Assembly (NCBI GenBank): GCA_025499705.1
Contig: JAFMVE010000003.1
Coordinates: forward strand, 1-64,000
Direction of reading: 5' to 3'
DNA: 64,000 nucleotides
Source of the DNA: Carboxylicivirga caseinilyticus
Lineage (GTDB): Bacteria; Bacteroidota; Bacteroidia; Bacteroidales; Marinilabiliaceae
Shown: piece by piece, positions 18,709 to 27,418 of the stretch
Position numbering within the stretch: the first letter of the stretch is position 1
Layout of the letters: the number at the start of each line of letters is the position of its first letter
The notes under the pieces: generated by a model
Database searches by the model: none
What the model was told of the DNA's origin: nothing
What the model saw: only the letters and a program-made list of their open reading frames with translations
Position numbers and translations under genes: made by a program

Positions 18709-19680
18709 ATGAAGAATCCTAGATATCTGGTTGATCATATGCACACTGCAGATCCTGCAGTTCATGTTTTTAATGGAAAAATTTATATTTATCCCTCACA
18801 CGATATTGAATCGGGCATCCCCGAAAATGATAATGGCGATCATTTTGATATGCGCGATTATCATGTTTTTTCGATGGATGATATTGATGGTCCGGTTACC
18901 GATCATGGTAAAGTACTTGATGTTAAAGACGTGCCCTGGGCTGGTCGTCAGATGTGGGATACTGATGTGGCCTGTAAAAATGGAAAATATTATATGTATT
19001 TTCCAGTCAAAGATAAAAACGACATATTTCATATTGGTGTGGCTGTTAGTGATACACCCGAAGGTCCTTTCATTCCCAAAAGTCATCCGATGTTAGGAAG
19101 TTACAGTATCGATCCATGCGTGTTTGATAATGGAAACGGAGATTATTACATGTATTTTGGTGGGTTATGGGGCGGTCAGCTGCAACGCTATCGTGATAAT
19201 AAAGCAAAGGAGTGCGGGGCAGAACCTGCTGATGAGGAGCCTGCTTTGTGTGCAAAGGTTGTGAAACTGGCTGATGATATGCTGGAATTTGCCGAAGAAC
19301 CAAAAGATTTGGTTATACTGGATGAAAATGGAGAACGGCTTAAGGCTGGCGATCATGATCGAAGATTCTTTGAAGCTTCGTGGATGCATTATTATAATGG
19401 CAAATATTATTTTTCATATTCAACCGGAGATACTCATTTATTGTGTTATGCTACAGGTGATAATCCTTACGGACCTTTCACCTATCAGGGAGTTATTCTG
19501 ACACCCGTGGTAGGTTGGACCACACATCATTCAATTGTTGAATTCAAAGGAAAGTGGTATTTATATCATCATGATTGCGTTCCTTCAAATGGAAAAACCT
19601 GGTTGCGCAGTTTGAAAGTGGTTGAGTTGGAATATAATGAAGATGGTAGCATAAAAACCATAGAAGGGATACATAATTAG
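18709..19680 (+). CDS. GH43 beta-xylosidase / alpha-L-arabinofuranosidase, cytoplasmic
   Basis: This 323-residue protein is a single five-bladed GH43 propeller with no signal peptide. The three carboxylates expected for inverting GH43 enzymes are visible. They are Asp15 in HTADPAVHVF (base), Asp135 in SIDPCVF (pKa modulator) and Glu222 in FFEASWMH (acid). The sequence belongs to the subgroup with SHDIESG and WDTDVACKNGKYY. It probably finishes hydrolysis of xylo- or arabinoxylo-oligosaccharides in the cytoplasm after symport by the neighbouring GPH transporters. It is the last gene of the GH3-GH67-symporter-GH10 run. Whether xylose or arabinose is released cannot be decided from sequence. Confidence 0.92.
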   Translation: MKNPRYLVDHMHTADPAVHVFNGKIYIYPSHDIESGIPENDNGDHFDMRDYHVFSMDDIDGPVTDHGKVLDVKDVPWAGRQMWDTDVACKNGKYYMYFPVKDKNDIFHIGVAVSDTPEGPFIPKSHPMLGSYSIDPCVFDNGNGDYYMYFGGLWGGQLQRYRDNKAKECGAEPADEEPALCAKVVKLADDMLEFAEEPKDLVILDENGERLKAGDHDRRFFEASWMHYYNGKYYFSYSTGDTHLLCYATGDNPYGPFTYQGVILTPVVGWTTHHSIVEFKGKWYLYHHDCVPSNGKTWLRSLKVVELEYNEDGSIKTIEGIHN

Positions 19681-19692
19681 GCAATAGTATAT

Positions 19693-19732
19693 AATCAGTA
19701 GTCAGTAGCTAGTAGTCAGTAGTTAGTAGTTA
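19693..19732. repeat. Short degenerate tandem repeat (AGTAGT-type)
   Basis: About 40 bp are built of degenerate 6-8-bp units (CAGTAGT, CAGTAGCT, AGTAGT, TAGTAGT) directly downstream of GH43. The rest of this 274-bp gap shows no gene or clear terminator. Confidence 0.6.
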
Positions 19733-19954
19733 ATTATAAGGTTATTAGCTTATTTCGGAAATGTAAATATGATACAGAACAACTCGAATTATCCGGATCA
19801 ACATTATCTTATTGCTATTTTCGATTGATAATCGATATGCCTGATAGATTAATTGCTTCCATCTTCGGTACTTAATCAAATATCATACATTTGAACATCT
19901 CACATCATACATCAATTTAATGTATCTTTGAGAGTAAACTAAAACAGTTAAGTC

Positions 19955-21118
19955 ATGAATAATTTTCATTTCCATAATCCGGTGAAAATCCTTTTCGGAA
20001 AAGGTGAGTCATCCAATTTTAAAGATGAGATTCCGGTTGGTTCGAAAGTAATGATACTTTACGGCGGAGGAAGTATCAAAAAAAATGGGGTATATGAAAA
20101 AGTGCAGGAGCAATTAAAAGATTATGAAGTCATTGAATTTAGTGGAATAGAGCCCAATCCTCACTACGAAACACTCATGAAAGCAGTGGAGATTGTAAGA
20201 GAAAAGGGAATCGACTTTTTGCTGGCTGTTGGAGGTGGATCGGTTTTAGATGGAACAAAATTTGTTTCAGCGGCTGTTCATTATCCAAATGGTGATCCAT
20301 GGAATATTCTTTCGAAAGGTGATATAAAAAGTATAACCAATCCACTGCCAATTGGTGCTGTATTAACACTTCCTGCCACAGGTAGCGAAATGAATGGAAA
20401 CTCAGTAATAACCAGAAGTGAAACAAAAGACAAGTTAGGGTTCGGTACCCCTTTGGTAATGCCTAAATTTTCAGTGTTGGATCCCACAGTTATTTCTTCT
20501 TTACCCGAACGACAGGTTGCCAATGGTATTGTGGATGCTTTTGTTCATGTGATGGAGCAGTATCTGACTTACCCGGTCAATGCACCTATTCAGGATCGTT
20601 TTGCCGAAAGTATACTTTGTACTTTAATCGAAGAAGGTCCTAAAGTAATGAATGATAGTTCGGATTACGAAGCAGCGGCTAATTTTATGTGGGCAGCCAC
20701 CATGGCTCTGAATGGATTAATTTCTACAGGAGTACCTCAGGACTGGAGTACGCATATGATTGGTCATGAGTTGACAGCTCTTCATGGTATTGATCATGCA
20801 CGAACCTTAGCTATTGTATTACCCGGGGTAATGCAGGTGATGCTGCAAAATAAAAAAGATAAGCTTTTGCAATATGGGGCGAACGTGTGGAATGTTACCA
20901 ACGGAACAGAAGAAGTGAAAGTTAACACAACTATTCAAAAGACTGTTGACTTTTTCGAATCTTTAGGAATCAAAACCCGTGGATCTGAATATGGCATAAC
21001 AGAAGCAACAGTTGATGAAATTTGCAATAGATTTGAACAAAGAGGTGTTAATGCGCTTGGTGAAAAGGGTGATTTAACCATCGATAATGTAAGGCAAATA
21101 TTAAAAATGCGATTGTAG
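19955..21118 (+). CDS. Iron-containing alcohol dehydrogenase (YqhD/butanol dehydrogenase type)
   Basis: This 387-residue cytosolic protein belongs to the type III, metal-dependent alcohol dehydrogenases. It has the nucleotide-binding GGGSVLDGTKF segment, the metal ligands in IVDAFVHVMEQYLT (Asp and His) and GHELTALHGIDHARTLAIVLPG (two His). Length and the FHNPVKILFGKG start match YqhD/BDH. It reduces aldehydes with NADPH, perhaps for redox balance or for sugar-derived aldehydes. It is inside the xylan locus but has its own upstream gap and a strong terminator, so co-regulation is not proven. The start ATG at 19955 gives the full family N-terminus. Confidence 0.93.
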   Translation: MNNFHFHNPVKILFGKGESSNFKDEIPVGSKVMILYGGGSIKKNGVYEKVQEQLKDYEVIEFSGIEPNPHYETLMKAVEIVREKGIDFLLAVGGGSVLDGTKFVSAAVHYPNGDPWNILSKGDIKSITNPLPIGAVLTLPATGSEMNGNSVITRSETKDKLGFGTPLVMPKFSVLDPTVISSLPERQVANGIVDAFVHVMEQYLTYPVNAPIQDRFAESILCTLIEEGPKVMNDSSDYEAAANFMWAATMALNGLISTGVPQDWSTHMIGHELTALHGIDHARTLAIVLPGVMQVMLQNKKDKLLQYGANVWNVTNGTEEVKVNTTIQKTVDFFESLGIKTRGSEYGITEATVDEICNRFEQRGVNALGEKGDLTIDNVRQILKMRL

Positions 21119-21144
21119 CGACTTATTAAAATCATTAATACATC

Positions 21145-21181
21145 GGCGATAGGTTTTTATTTAAATCTATCGCCTTTTTTT
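21145..21181 (+). terminator. Rho-independent terminator after the alcohol dehydrogenase
   Basis: An 8-bp GC-containing stem (GGCGATAG / CTATCGCC) is extended by A-T pairs and followed by seven T. Confidence 0.9.
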
Positions 21182-21281
21182 ATGTCTGATTTCGATACTT
21201 TCAATCCCATTTTTTAGTTTGTGTTACCTTGGTTTTGCTGTTGGTATCAAAATGATAATAGAATATGTACATTTTGTTAAT

Positions 21282-21309
21282 TGTTACCTGCATTAAAAAT
21301 TTTGTAACG
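21282..21309 (+). promoter_or_regulatory. Candidate HTCS operator upstream of the SusC/SusD unit
   Basis: TGTTACC (21282) and TGTAACG (21303) are direct half-sites exactly 21 bp apart, the same motif and phasing as upstream of the GH3 operon. An imperfect -7 box (TAATTTAG, 21340) begins 37 bp after the start of the second half-site, close to the 38 bp seen at GH3. A further TGTTACC lies at 21222. Confidence 0.55.
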
Positions 21310-21412
21310 AACAGAAAAGTGTAAAACTCATTCTGATAGTAATTTAGGTGAGTTGGTTTGTTTGAGTGAAAACTTATTGATCAACATTATTAAATCCTAA
21401 AAATCTATCTTT

Positions 21413-22423
21413 ATGAAAAAACTTTTACTAATTGTTGCTTTGGCAGTAATTTCTACTGCACAATTAATGGCAGATAACTATTTAAACGTTACCAATATTC
21501 CAAATGGTACTGCCGGAGAAAGTCTTACGGTTTCTATTAAGTATACATCTGATGTAGATCGTAGTCTTATTTATTCCATTTATTCTTCTACAAGTGATGG
21601 TACAAGTGTAGATTGGGGCACCCAATGGGCGTGGGTTAATAATGAAGTTTCCATTACTGCCGGTACTGATGTTGAAACGGATATATCAATTAACCTGCCT
21701 CAACGATTAAATTCAAATGATCTGGATGATGGTATTAATTATTTGTTTGTGTTGGAATTTGGTGATTATTCAGTGGGTTCTTATAACGGAAATGTTATGA
21801 CAATAGCCGAAACAACCAATCCTTATACATGGGCTGAATTAACAGCTGATCCGCCAAGTACTATTGAACAAGGAGAAACAATAACATTAAATTACAGATA
21901 CAGAGCAGAAACTGATTCAAAATATTGTCTGAAAGTAGCATTGTCAATTTATAACGGTTATACCTATGTAGCTGATAAGATTGGACATTGGGTTGAGAAT
22001 TTTGACGGTCAACCTGCTACGGGTTACATTAATGAGCAGTTTGATCTTCAGGTACCAGGTGATTTTCCTTTATCAACAGATTTGGCTTCCGGGGAAAGAT
22101 ATGTGATTGAAGTGGGTGTATCTGGCGAGAACTGGGCCTGGATAGGAATCAGTACAAAATATGATGTAACCATTTCCGCTGCTACAAACATAAAAAGCAA
22201 GGATGCTAAAGGAATTAATCTTTACCCAAATCCTGTAAAAGATATGTTAACCATTGATGGGGTTGCACCCGGTAAAACCCTGATGATATACAGCGTAACA
22301 GGTGCATTGGTAAAAAGCGAAATCTTAAGTGACAGTAAATCTCAAACGGATGTTTCTGATTTAGCAAAAGGTATTTATTTCATAAAAACTGACAATAGGA
22401 CGATTAAGTTTATTAAAAACTAA
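21413..22423 (+). CDS. T9SS-secreted two-domain beta-sandwich protein at the head of the SusCD unit
   Basis: This 336-residue protein has a signal peptide (ends about residue 20) and two related Ig-like beta-sandwich domains. The first is about 21-135 and the second about 137-255; both contain a WAWxxI/WAWVNN-type tryptophan motif. A type A T9SS sorting domain follows (INLYPNPVKDMLTIDG to KGIYFIKTDNRTIKFIKN). I do not recognise the two domains. As the first gene after the shared operator-like sites and before SusC, it may be a secreted xylan-binding or scaffold protein. The aromatic-rich segments would suit glycan contact. A terminator-like hairpin separates it from susC, so it may be made in excess of SusC. 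Confidence 0.75.
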   Translation: MKKLLLIVALAVISTAQLMADNYLNVTNIPNGTAGESLTVSIKYTSDVDRSLIYSIYSSTSDGTSVDWGTQWAWVNNEVSITAGTDVETDISINLPQRLNSNDLDDGINYLFVLEFGDYSVGSYNGNVMTIAETTNPYTWAELTADPPSTIEQGETITLNYRYRAETDSKYCLKVALSIYNGYTYVADKIGHWVENFDGQPATGYINEQFDLQVPGDFPLSTDLASGERYVIEVGVSGENWAWIGISTKYDVTISAATNIKSKDAKGINLYPNPVKDMLTIDGVAPGKTLMIYSVTGALVKSEILSDSKSQTDVSDLAKGIYFIKTDNRTIKFIKN

Positions 22424-22443
22424 CCATTTAAGTTTCATAGTGC

Positions 22444-22481
22444 AAAAGGCTGCTGATAATAAATCAGATCGGCAGCCTTTT
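22444..22481 (+). terminator. Hairpin between the T9SS gene and the SusC-like gene
   Basis: A 10-bp stem (AAAAGGCTGC / GCAGCCTTTT) with an 18-nt loop contains its own T-run. It may partially terminate transcription before susC or stabilise the upstream mRNA. Confidence 0.7.
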
Positions 22482-22580
22482 GATCTGTTATTCCCTTGCA
22501 GCAAGCAACTAAAGCAAACGGTTTGCATGATGTGTTGCTATTGACATTTTAGACAAATCTGTTTTTAAATCTAAATATTT

Positions 22581-25500
22581 ATGAAAATAATCTATGGACG
22601 AAGGAGAAGATTTCTATTGATGCTTTTCCTGATCATTTCTGTGCCGTTATGGGCACAAAATATTACAGTTAAGGGTAAGGTGACTGATTCCGGGGGAGGA
22701 CCGTTACCTGGCGTGAATATTGTAATATTAGGCACATCACAAGGAACAATAACAGATATGGATGGTAATTATGGTTTAACTGTTCCGGTTGGAAGTCAGC
22801 TTACATTTAATTTTATTGGGTTTATTTCTCAGACAATAACAGTAACAGATCAGACTAAAATTGATGTTATTTTGCGAGACGACATGGCCAAGATTGGTGA
22901 GGTGGTGGTAGTAGGATATGGCCAGATGAAAAGAACAGACCTAACCGGTTCGGTTGTATCGGTGGCAAGTGATGCTATTGAAAAAACAGTAACTACTTCT
23001 CCTGAACAAGTACTGCAAGGACGTGCTGCTGGTGTGCAGGTTCAACAAAATAGTGGTGCGCCTGGAGGAGGTTCTTCCATCAGAATTCGGGGAATCAGTT
23101 CTTTAAACGGTTCAAACGAACCTATCATTGTAATTGACGGGGTAATAATCGATGGTAATACAGGATCGAGTGCTTCCAATGCATTGTCTTCAATCAATCC
23201 GGCAGATATCGTATCGATGGATATCTTAAAAGATGCTTCAGCAACAGCAATTTATGGTTCCAGAGCTGCCAATGGAGTAATAATTATTACAACCAGAAAA
23301 GGTGAAAAAGGAGATGCCCGAATAAGCTACGATGGATATATGGGTTGGCAGGAAATGCCAAAGAAACTCTCATTATTAAATCTGCAGCAATACGCAATTC
23401 ACAAAAATACCCGTGCTGAAATGGGTATTGTGCAATGGGATAATAATTTTGTTCGTCCTGATTTACTGGGTGCCGGTACCGACTGGCAGGAAGAATTATT
23501 TACACTGGCAATGATGCAAAGTCATAACTTGTCTGTATCAGGTGGTACAGAAAAAAGTACTTATGCCTTGGGTGCCGGTTATCTCGATCAGGATGGTATT
23601 GCCATTGGCTCAGGCTTTGAACGGTTAAACCTAAGAGGAACATTTGATTCGCAAGTGAAAGACTACCTGAAGGTAGGAATCAATTTCGCTTTTAGTAACT
23701 CAAAACAAAATACTACCGTTTCGGATGATAACCTGATTATGACAGCCTTAAAACAGACTCCTAATGTGGCAGTTCGTAATGCTGATGGTTCGTTTGACGG
23801 TCCTGATACGGATGAATACGTACAAAACAACCCTGTTGGTTTGGCAATGATTAAGGATAACCGTAATGAAAGTATGAATATTCGTGGAAACACATATGCT
23901 GAGGCTGAAATCATTGAAGGGTTGAAAATTAAAACTGAATATGCCTTTGATTACGGAGTGGGTAATACTTACACATTCAATCCATCCTATACTTTTGGTG
24001 CTATTACAAATGAAGTAAGAGAAGGCTCACGATCGAAGTCATACAGTAAATTCTGGACCTGGAGAAACATTGCAACTTATAATAAGGAATTCGGAATTCA
24101 TAATTTGAATGTGATGTTGGGTCAGGAAATGCAGGAATCTCATTGGGAGTATTTATATGGCTATCGCTCTGGCTATCTGACTAACAGTTCAACGGATTTG
24201 AATATGGGAGATGCTACAACAGCCAGAAACGGCAATAGTAGTAATACTTCTTCTATCTTTTCTTACTTCGGGCGATTGTTCTATTCGTTCAATGATAAAT
24301 ATCTGCTTACATCTACTCTCCGTTATGATGGATCGTCTAAATTTCATGAAGATAATCGATGGGGATTGTTTCCATCAGCAGCATTTGCCTGGAAAGTATC
24401 AAACGAAAGCTTTTTACAGGATAACAATGTCATCAATAATCTGAAGCTTCGCTTAGGCTGGGGTACTGTAGGTAACGAAAATATTCCAGGAACAGCTTAT
24501 GCTTATACTTCAACATACACTTCAGGAGCCACTGCCAACTGGGGAACTTCCCTTAGAGCATTAAATACAGCCAACCCTGAACTGGAATGGGAAACGACTT
24601 ATTCGAGCAATGTTGGTTTTGATATCAATCTGTTTCAGAACCGAATTGAGTTTATTGCTGATGCTTATTATAAGAAAACAGAAAACCTGTTGCTGGAACT
24701 AACTTTACCTGCTTATGTTGGTACCTCAGGACAAGGATCAACATCACCACCCTGGGTTAATATCGGATCACTTGAAAATAAAGGTATTGAACTAACCTTA
24801 AATACAGTAAACGTTGATACCCGTGGTTTTATGTGGAGATCCAACTTTGTTTATTCAATGAACCGAAATAAAGTGTTGTCGTTGAATACCGAAACCAGTA
24901 TTCTGGATGAAACAATCAGTCAGGGATCTGAAACTACCATTGTTACCCGAACAGCTGTTGGTCAGCCAATCGGACAATATTACGGTTATAAAGTGATTGG
25001 ACGTTTTGAGAGCGCGACAGATTTCTATTATAAAGATGCTTCGGGTAACATTGTGCCTACCGCTTTGCCTGAAGATATGGAGATTGGAGAAAACAGTGTG
25101 TGGATTGGCGATTATATTTTTGAGGATGTTAACGATGACGGAGTGATTAATGAAGAAGACCGCACTTATATTGGAAATCCTGAGCCTAAGTTTATTTTTG
25201 GTGTTGGTAATACATTCAGCTATAAAGGATTTGATTTAAATATCTTTTTAACCGGATCGTACGGTAACGATGTGGTAAATTATCAGCGTCGTTGGTTAGA
25301 GAATCCAAGAGAGAATACTAACCTGTCAACGGATGCCCTGGGATATGCTCAACTGGCTTTAATTGATCCGGCCGGACCCAATGATTACCGAAATGTTCAG
25401 ATTGTAGGCGGCGATCCTTATATGCCACGTATCGGAGCATCATCTGCATCTTCTACATCTAACTATCGTTACAGCGATAAGTTTGTTGAAGACGGATCCT

Positions 25501-25739
25501 ACCTGCGTATTCAGAATATTTCATTAGCCTACAACCTGCCAGCTAGTCTGCTTTCTAAAATTGGTATCGAGAGTATGAAAGTTTATACCAACCTTCAGAA
25601 TGTGTACACTTTCACAAAATATTCAGGCTACGATCCGGAAATTGGCTCGATGAATCAAAACGCATTATTAACAGGTATTGATAATGCACGATATCCGTCT
25701 CCGCGTATTTATACTTTCGGGGTTAATGTAACATTCTAA
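22581..25739 (+). CDS. SusC-like TonB-dependent outer-membrane transporter
   Basis: This 1052-residue protein has a signal peptide ending in PLWAQ and a carboxypeptidase-regulatory-like domain (about 28-100; ITVKGKVTDSGGGPLPGVNI). A TonB-box-like IGEVVVVGYG follows. The plug (about 120-235) carries the SusC signature segments GRAAGVQVQQNSGAPGG and SIRIRGISSLNG, with DILKDASATAIYGSRAANGVIIITT. A 22-strand barrel ends with the aromatic C-terminal strand RIYTFGVNVTF. SusC proteins pair with SusD lids to import oligosaccharides using TonB energy. The SusD gene follows 19 bp later. Xylo-oligosaccharides are the likely cargo, from the flanking GH10/GH67 genes. Confidence 0.97.
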   Translation: MKIIYGRRRRFLLMLFLIISVPLWAQNITVKGKVTDSGGGPLPGVNIVILGTSQGTITDMDGNYGLTVPVGSQLTFNFIGFISQTITVTDQTKIDVILRDDMAKIGEVVVVGYGQMKRTDLTGSVVSVASDAIEKTVTTSPEQVLQGRAAGVQVQQNSGAPGGGSSIRIRGISSLNGSNEPIIVIDGVIIDGNTGSSASNALSSINPADIVSMDILKDASATAIYGSRAANGVIIITTRKGEKGDARISYDGYMGWQEMPKKLSLLNLQQYAIHKNTRAEMGIVQWDNNFVRPDLLGAGTDWQEELFTLAMMQSHNLSVSGGTEKSTYALGAGYLDQDGIAIGSGFERLNLRGTFDSQVKDYLKVGINFAFSNSKQNTTVSDDNLIMTALKQTPNVAVRNADGSFDGPDTDEYVQNNPVGLAMIKDNRNESMNIRGNTYAEAEIIEGLKIKTEYAFDYGVGNTYTFNPSYTFGAITNEVREGSRSKSYSKFWTWRNIATYNKEFGIHNLNVMLGQEMQESHWEYLYGYRSGYLTNSSTDLNMGDATTARNGNSSNTSSIFSYFGRLFYSFNDKYLLTSTLRYDGSSKFHEDNRWGLFPSAAFAWKVSNESFLQDNNVINNLKLRLGWGTVGNENIPGTAYAYTSTYTSGATANWGTSLRALNTANPELEWETTYSSNVGFDINLFQNRIEFIADAYYKKTENLLLELTLPAYVGTSGQGSTSPPWVNIGSLENKGIELTLNTVNVDTRGFMWRSNFVYSMNRNKVLSLNTETSILDETISQGSETTIVTRTAVGQPIGQYYGYKVIGRFESATDFYYKDASGNIVPTALPEDMEIGENSVWIGDYIFEDVNDDGVINEEDRTYIGNPEPKFIFGVGNTFSYKGFDLNIFLTGSYGNDVVNYQRRWLENPRENTNLSTDALGYAQLALIDPAGPNDYRNVQIVGGDPYMPRIGASSASSTSNYRYSDKFVEDGSYLRIQNISLAYNLPASLLSKIGIESMKVYTNLQNVYTFTKYSGYDPEIGSMNQNALLTGIDNARYPSPRIYTFGVNVTF

Positions 25740-25758
25740 CAGAAAATAAGATAAGACT

Positions 25759-27390
25759 ATGAAAAGCAAAAATATCATATATTCAATACTGCTGGTAGTG
25801 TTTTCGTTGTTGGGAACAAGCTGTGAGGATTTTCTGGAAGTGCAACCCAATGATTTAATTACACAAGAGAATTTTTACCAGTCGGAAGAGGACTTTAAAG
25901 CTGCTACAGCTGCATTATACAATGTTGTATGGTTCGATTTTAACGATAAGTTCTATTACGGACTGGGGGATGGAAGATCGTATAATCTTTATGCTCCTTA
26001 TTCCGATTATATCTATCCTTTTTCTGATTTAACAGAGACTGGATTAACTGGACCACTGGTTTCGGCCTGGCAATCGTTTTATAATGTTATTCAACAATCA
26101 AATAAGGTAATCATTGGTATTACATCCAGCACTGTAGAAGAAGAAGTTAAATCGAAATACATTGCTGAAGCCCGCTTTATGAGAGGTACAGCATACTGGT
26201 ATCTGGCTTCGTTATGGGGTGATGTAATCCTTTGCGAAAATCCTGATGATCTGGTTGCCAATCCCATTGTCAACACCAATCCACTGGATGATGTTTATGA
26301 ATTTGTAATGCGTGATCTGGAATATGCCGCTAAATATTTACCGGCAGCAGTGGGACAGGCAGGACGTTTGACTTCTTATAGTGCATACGGAATGTTGTCA
26401 CGCATTTATTTATCGTATGCCGGATATAGCGATAATCCGAATAGCGGAACCCGTGATGCTGATTATCTGGAGCTAGCTAAAATGGCAGCTGCAAAAGTTC
26501 TTGCTGACGGACCTTATGAATTGATGGAGGATTACGCAGAATTATTTAAGATTGAGAATAATAATAATTCAGAATCGATGTTTGCCTTGCAATGGGTTCC
26601 AAATGGCGATTACGGTTATACCAATACGCAGCAGGCTTATTTTGCTGCCGGATCGGAAATAACCGGTGATGATGCAGCCTGGGGTTACTGGACAAGAGCA
26701 TCGTATGATATTCTGTTGGAGTACGAAACATCTGATGTTCGTCGTAAAGCAACCTGGATGGGTTATGGTGATTACTATCCTGAAATAAGTGTTGCCAATG
26801 GAGGATATACTTACGAGAAAACCGAGCAAGCTTTAAATGTTAAGAAAGGGGTTGTGGGTTCAACCAAGGATAATTCAAATATATCACGAATGAACTCAGC
26901 CTTAAATACCTATATGTTGCGTTTGGGAGAAGTATATCTTAATTATGCCGAAGCGGTTTTGGGAAATAATGAAAGTACAGACGATGAAGTTGCTTTGTTT
27001 TATTTCAATCAGCTTCGAATTCGCGCCGGAGTTGATACTAAGAGCTTAATTAGTTACGATGATATCATTCATGAAAGAAGGGTTGAACTCTGTATGGAAG
27101 GTCAGTACTGGTATGATTTGGTTCGTCGTTCGTATTATCAGCAACAAGAGGTTATCAATTATATTATAGGTCAGGATCGCGGTACCATTGTGCCAATTCT
27201 GTATAATACAGCAACCAATACAGTAACGGAAGATTCCGAACGCGACAGAGGTTCTCGATCCATTGGCACCATAGATGCTTCTGTATTCTTATTGCCTTAT
27301 CCCGAATCGGAAGTGGTGCAGAATCCATTGTTAAAAGCTGATCCGGTACCGTATGTGTTTACCGAAGAAAGAATTACTGACTTATTCTAA
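25759..27390 (+). CDS. SusD/RagB-family glycan-binding outer-membrane lipoprotein
   Basis: This 543-residue protein has a lipoprotein signal ending in LGTSC followed by EDF. The acidic residues after the lipid Cys fit surface export. The SusD N-terminal start LEVQPNDLITQENFYQSEEDFKAA is typical. TPR-like helices (for example AEARFMRGTAYWYLASLWGDV) and the C-terminal LNYAEAVL and IHERRVELCMEGQYWYDLVR segments define the family. It forms the lid of the SusC transporter and binds the incoming oligosaccharide. It lies 19 bp after SusC and 28 bp before the glycan-binding protein gene, in one operon. Confidence 0.97.
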   Translation: MKSKNIIYSILLVVFSLLGTSCEDFLEVQPNDLITQENFYQSEEDFKAATAALYNVVWFDFNDKFYYGLGDGRSYNLYAPYSDYIYPFSDLTETGLTGPLVSAWQSFYNVIQQSNKVIIGITSSTVEEEVKSKYIAEARFMRGTAYWYLASLWGDVILCENPDDLVANPIVNTNPLDDVYEFVMRDLEYAAKYLPAAVGQAGRLTSYSAYGMLSRIYLSYAGYSDNPNSGTRDADYLELAKMAAAKVLADGPYELMEDYAELFKIENNNNSESMFALQWVPNGDYGYTNTQQAYFAAGSEITGDDAAWGYWTRASYDILLEYETSDVRRKATWMGYGDYYPEISVANGGYTYEKTEQALNVKKGVVGSTKDNSNISRMNSALNTYMLRLGEVYLNYAEAVLGNNESTDDEVALFYFNQLRIRAGVDTKSLISYDDIIHERRVELCMEGQYWYDLVRRSYYQQQEVINYIIGQDRGTIVPILYNTATNTVTEDSERDRGSRSIGTIDASVFLLPYPESEVVQNPLLKADPVPYVFTEERITDLF

Positions 27391-27418
27391 ACTGCTAGAA
27401 TTGAAAACATCATTTGAT

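Noticed and set aside
19693-19732. CRISPR-like array
   Set aside because: The units are 6-8 bp, degenerate and without spacers; this is only a short tandem repeat.
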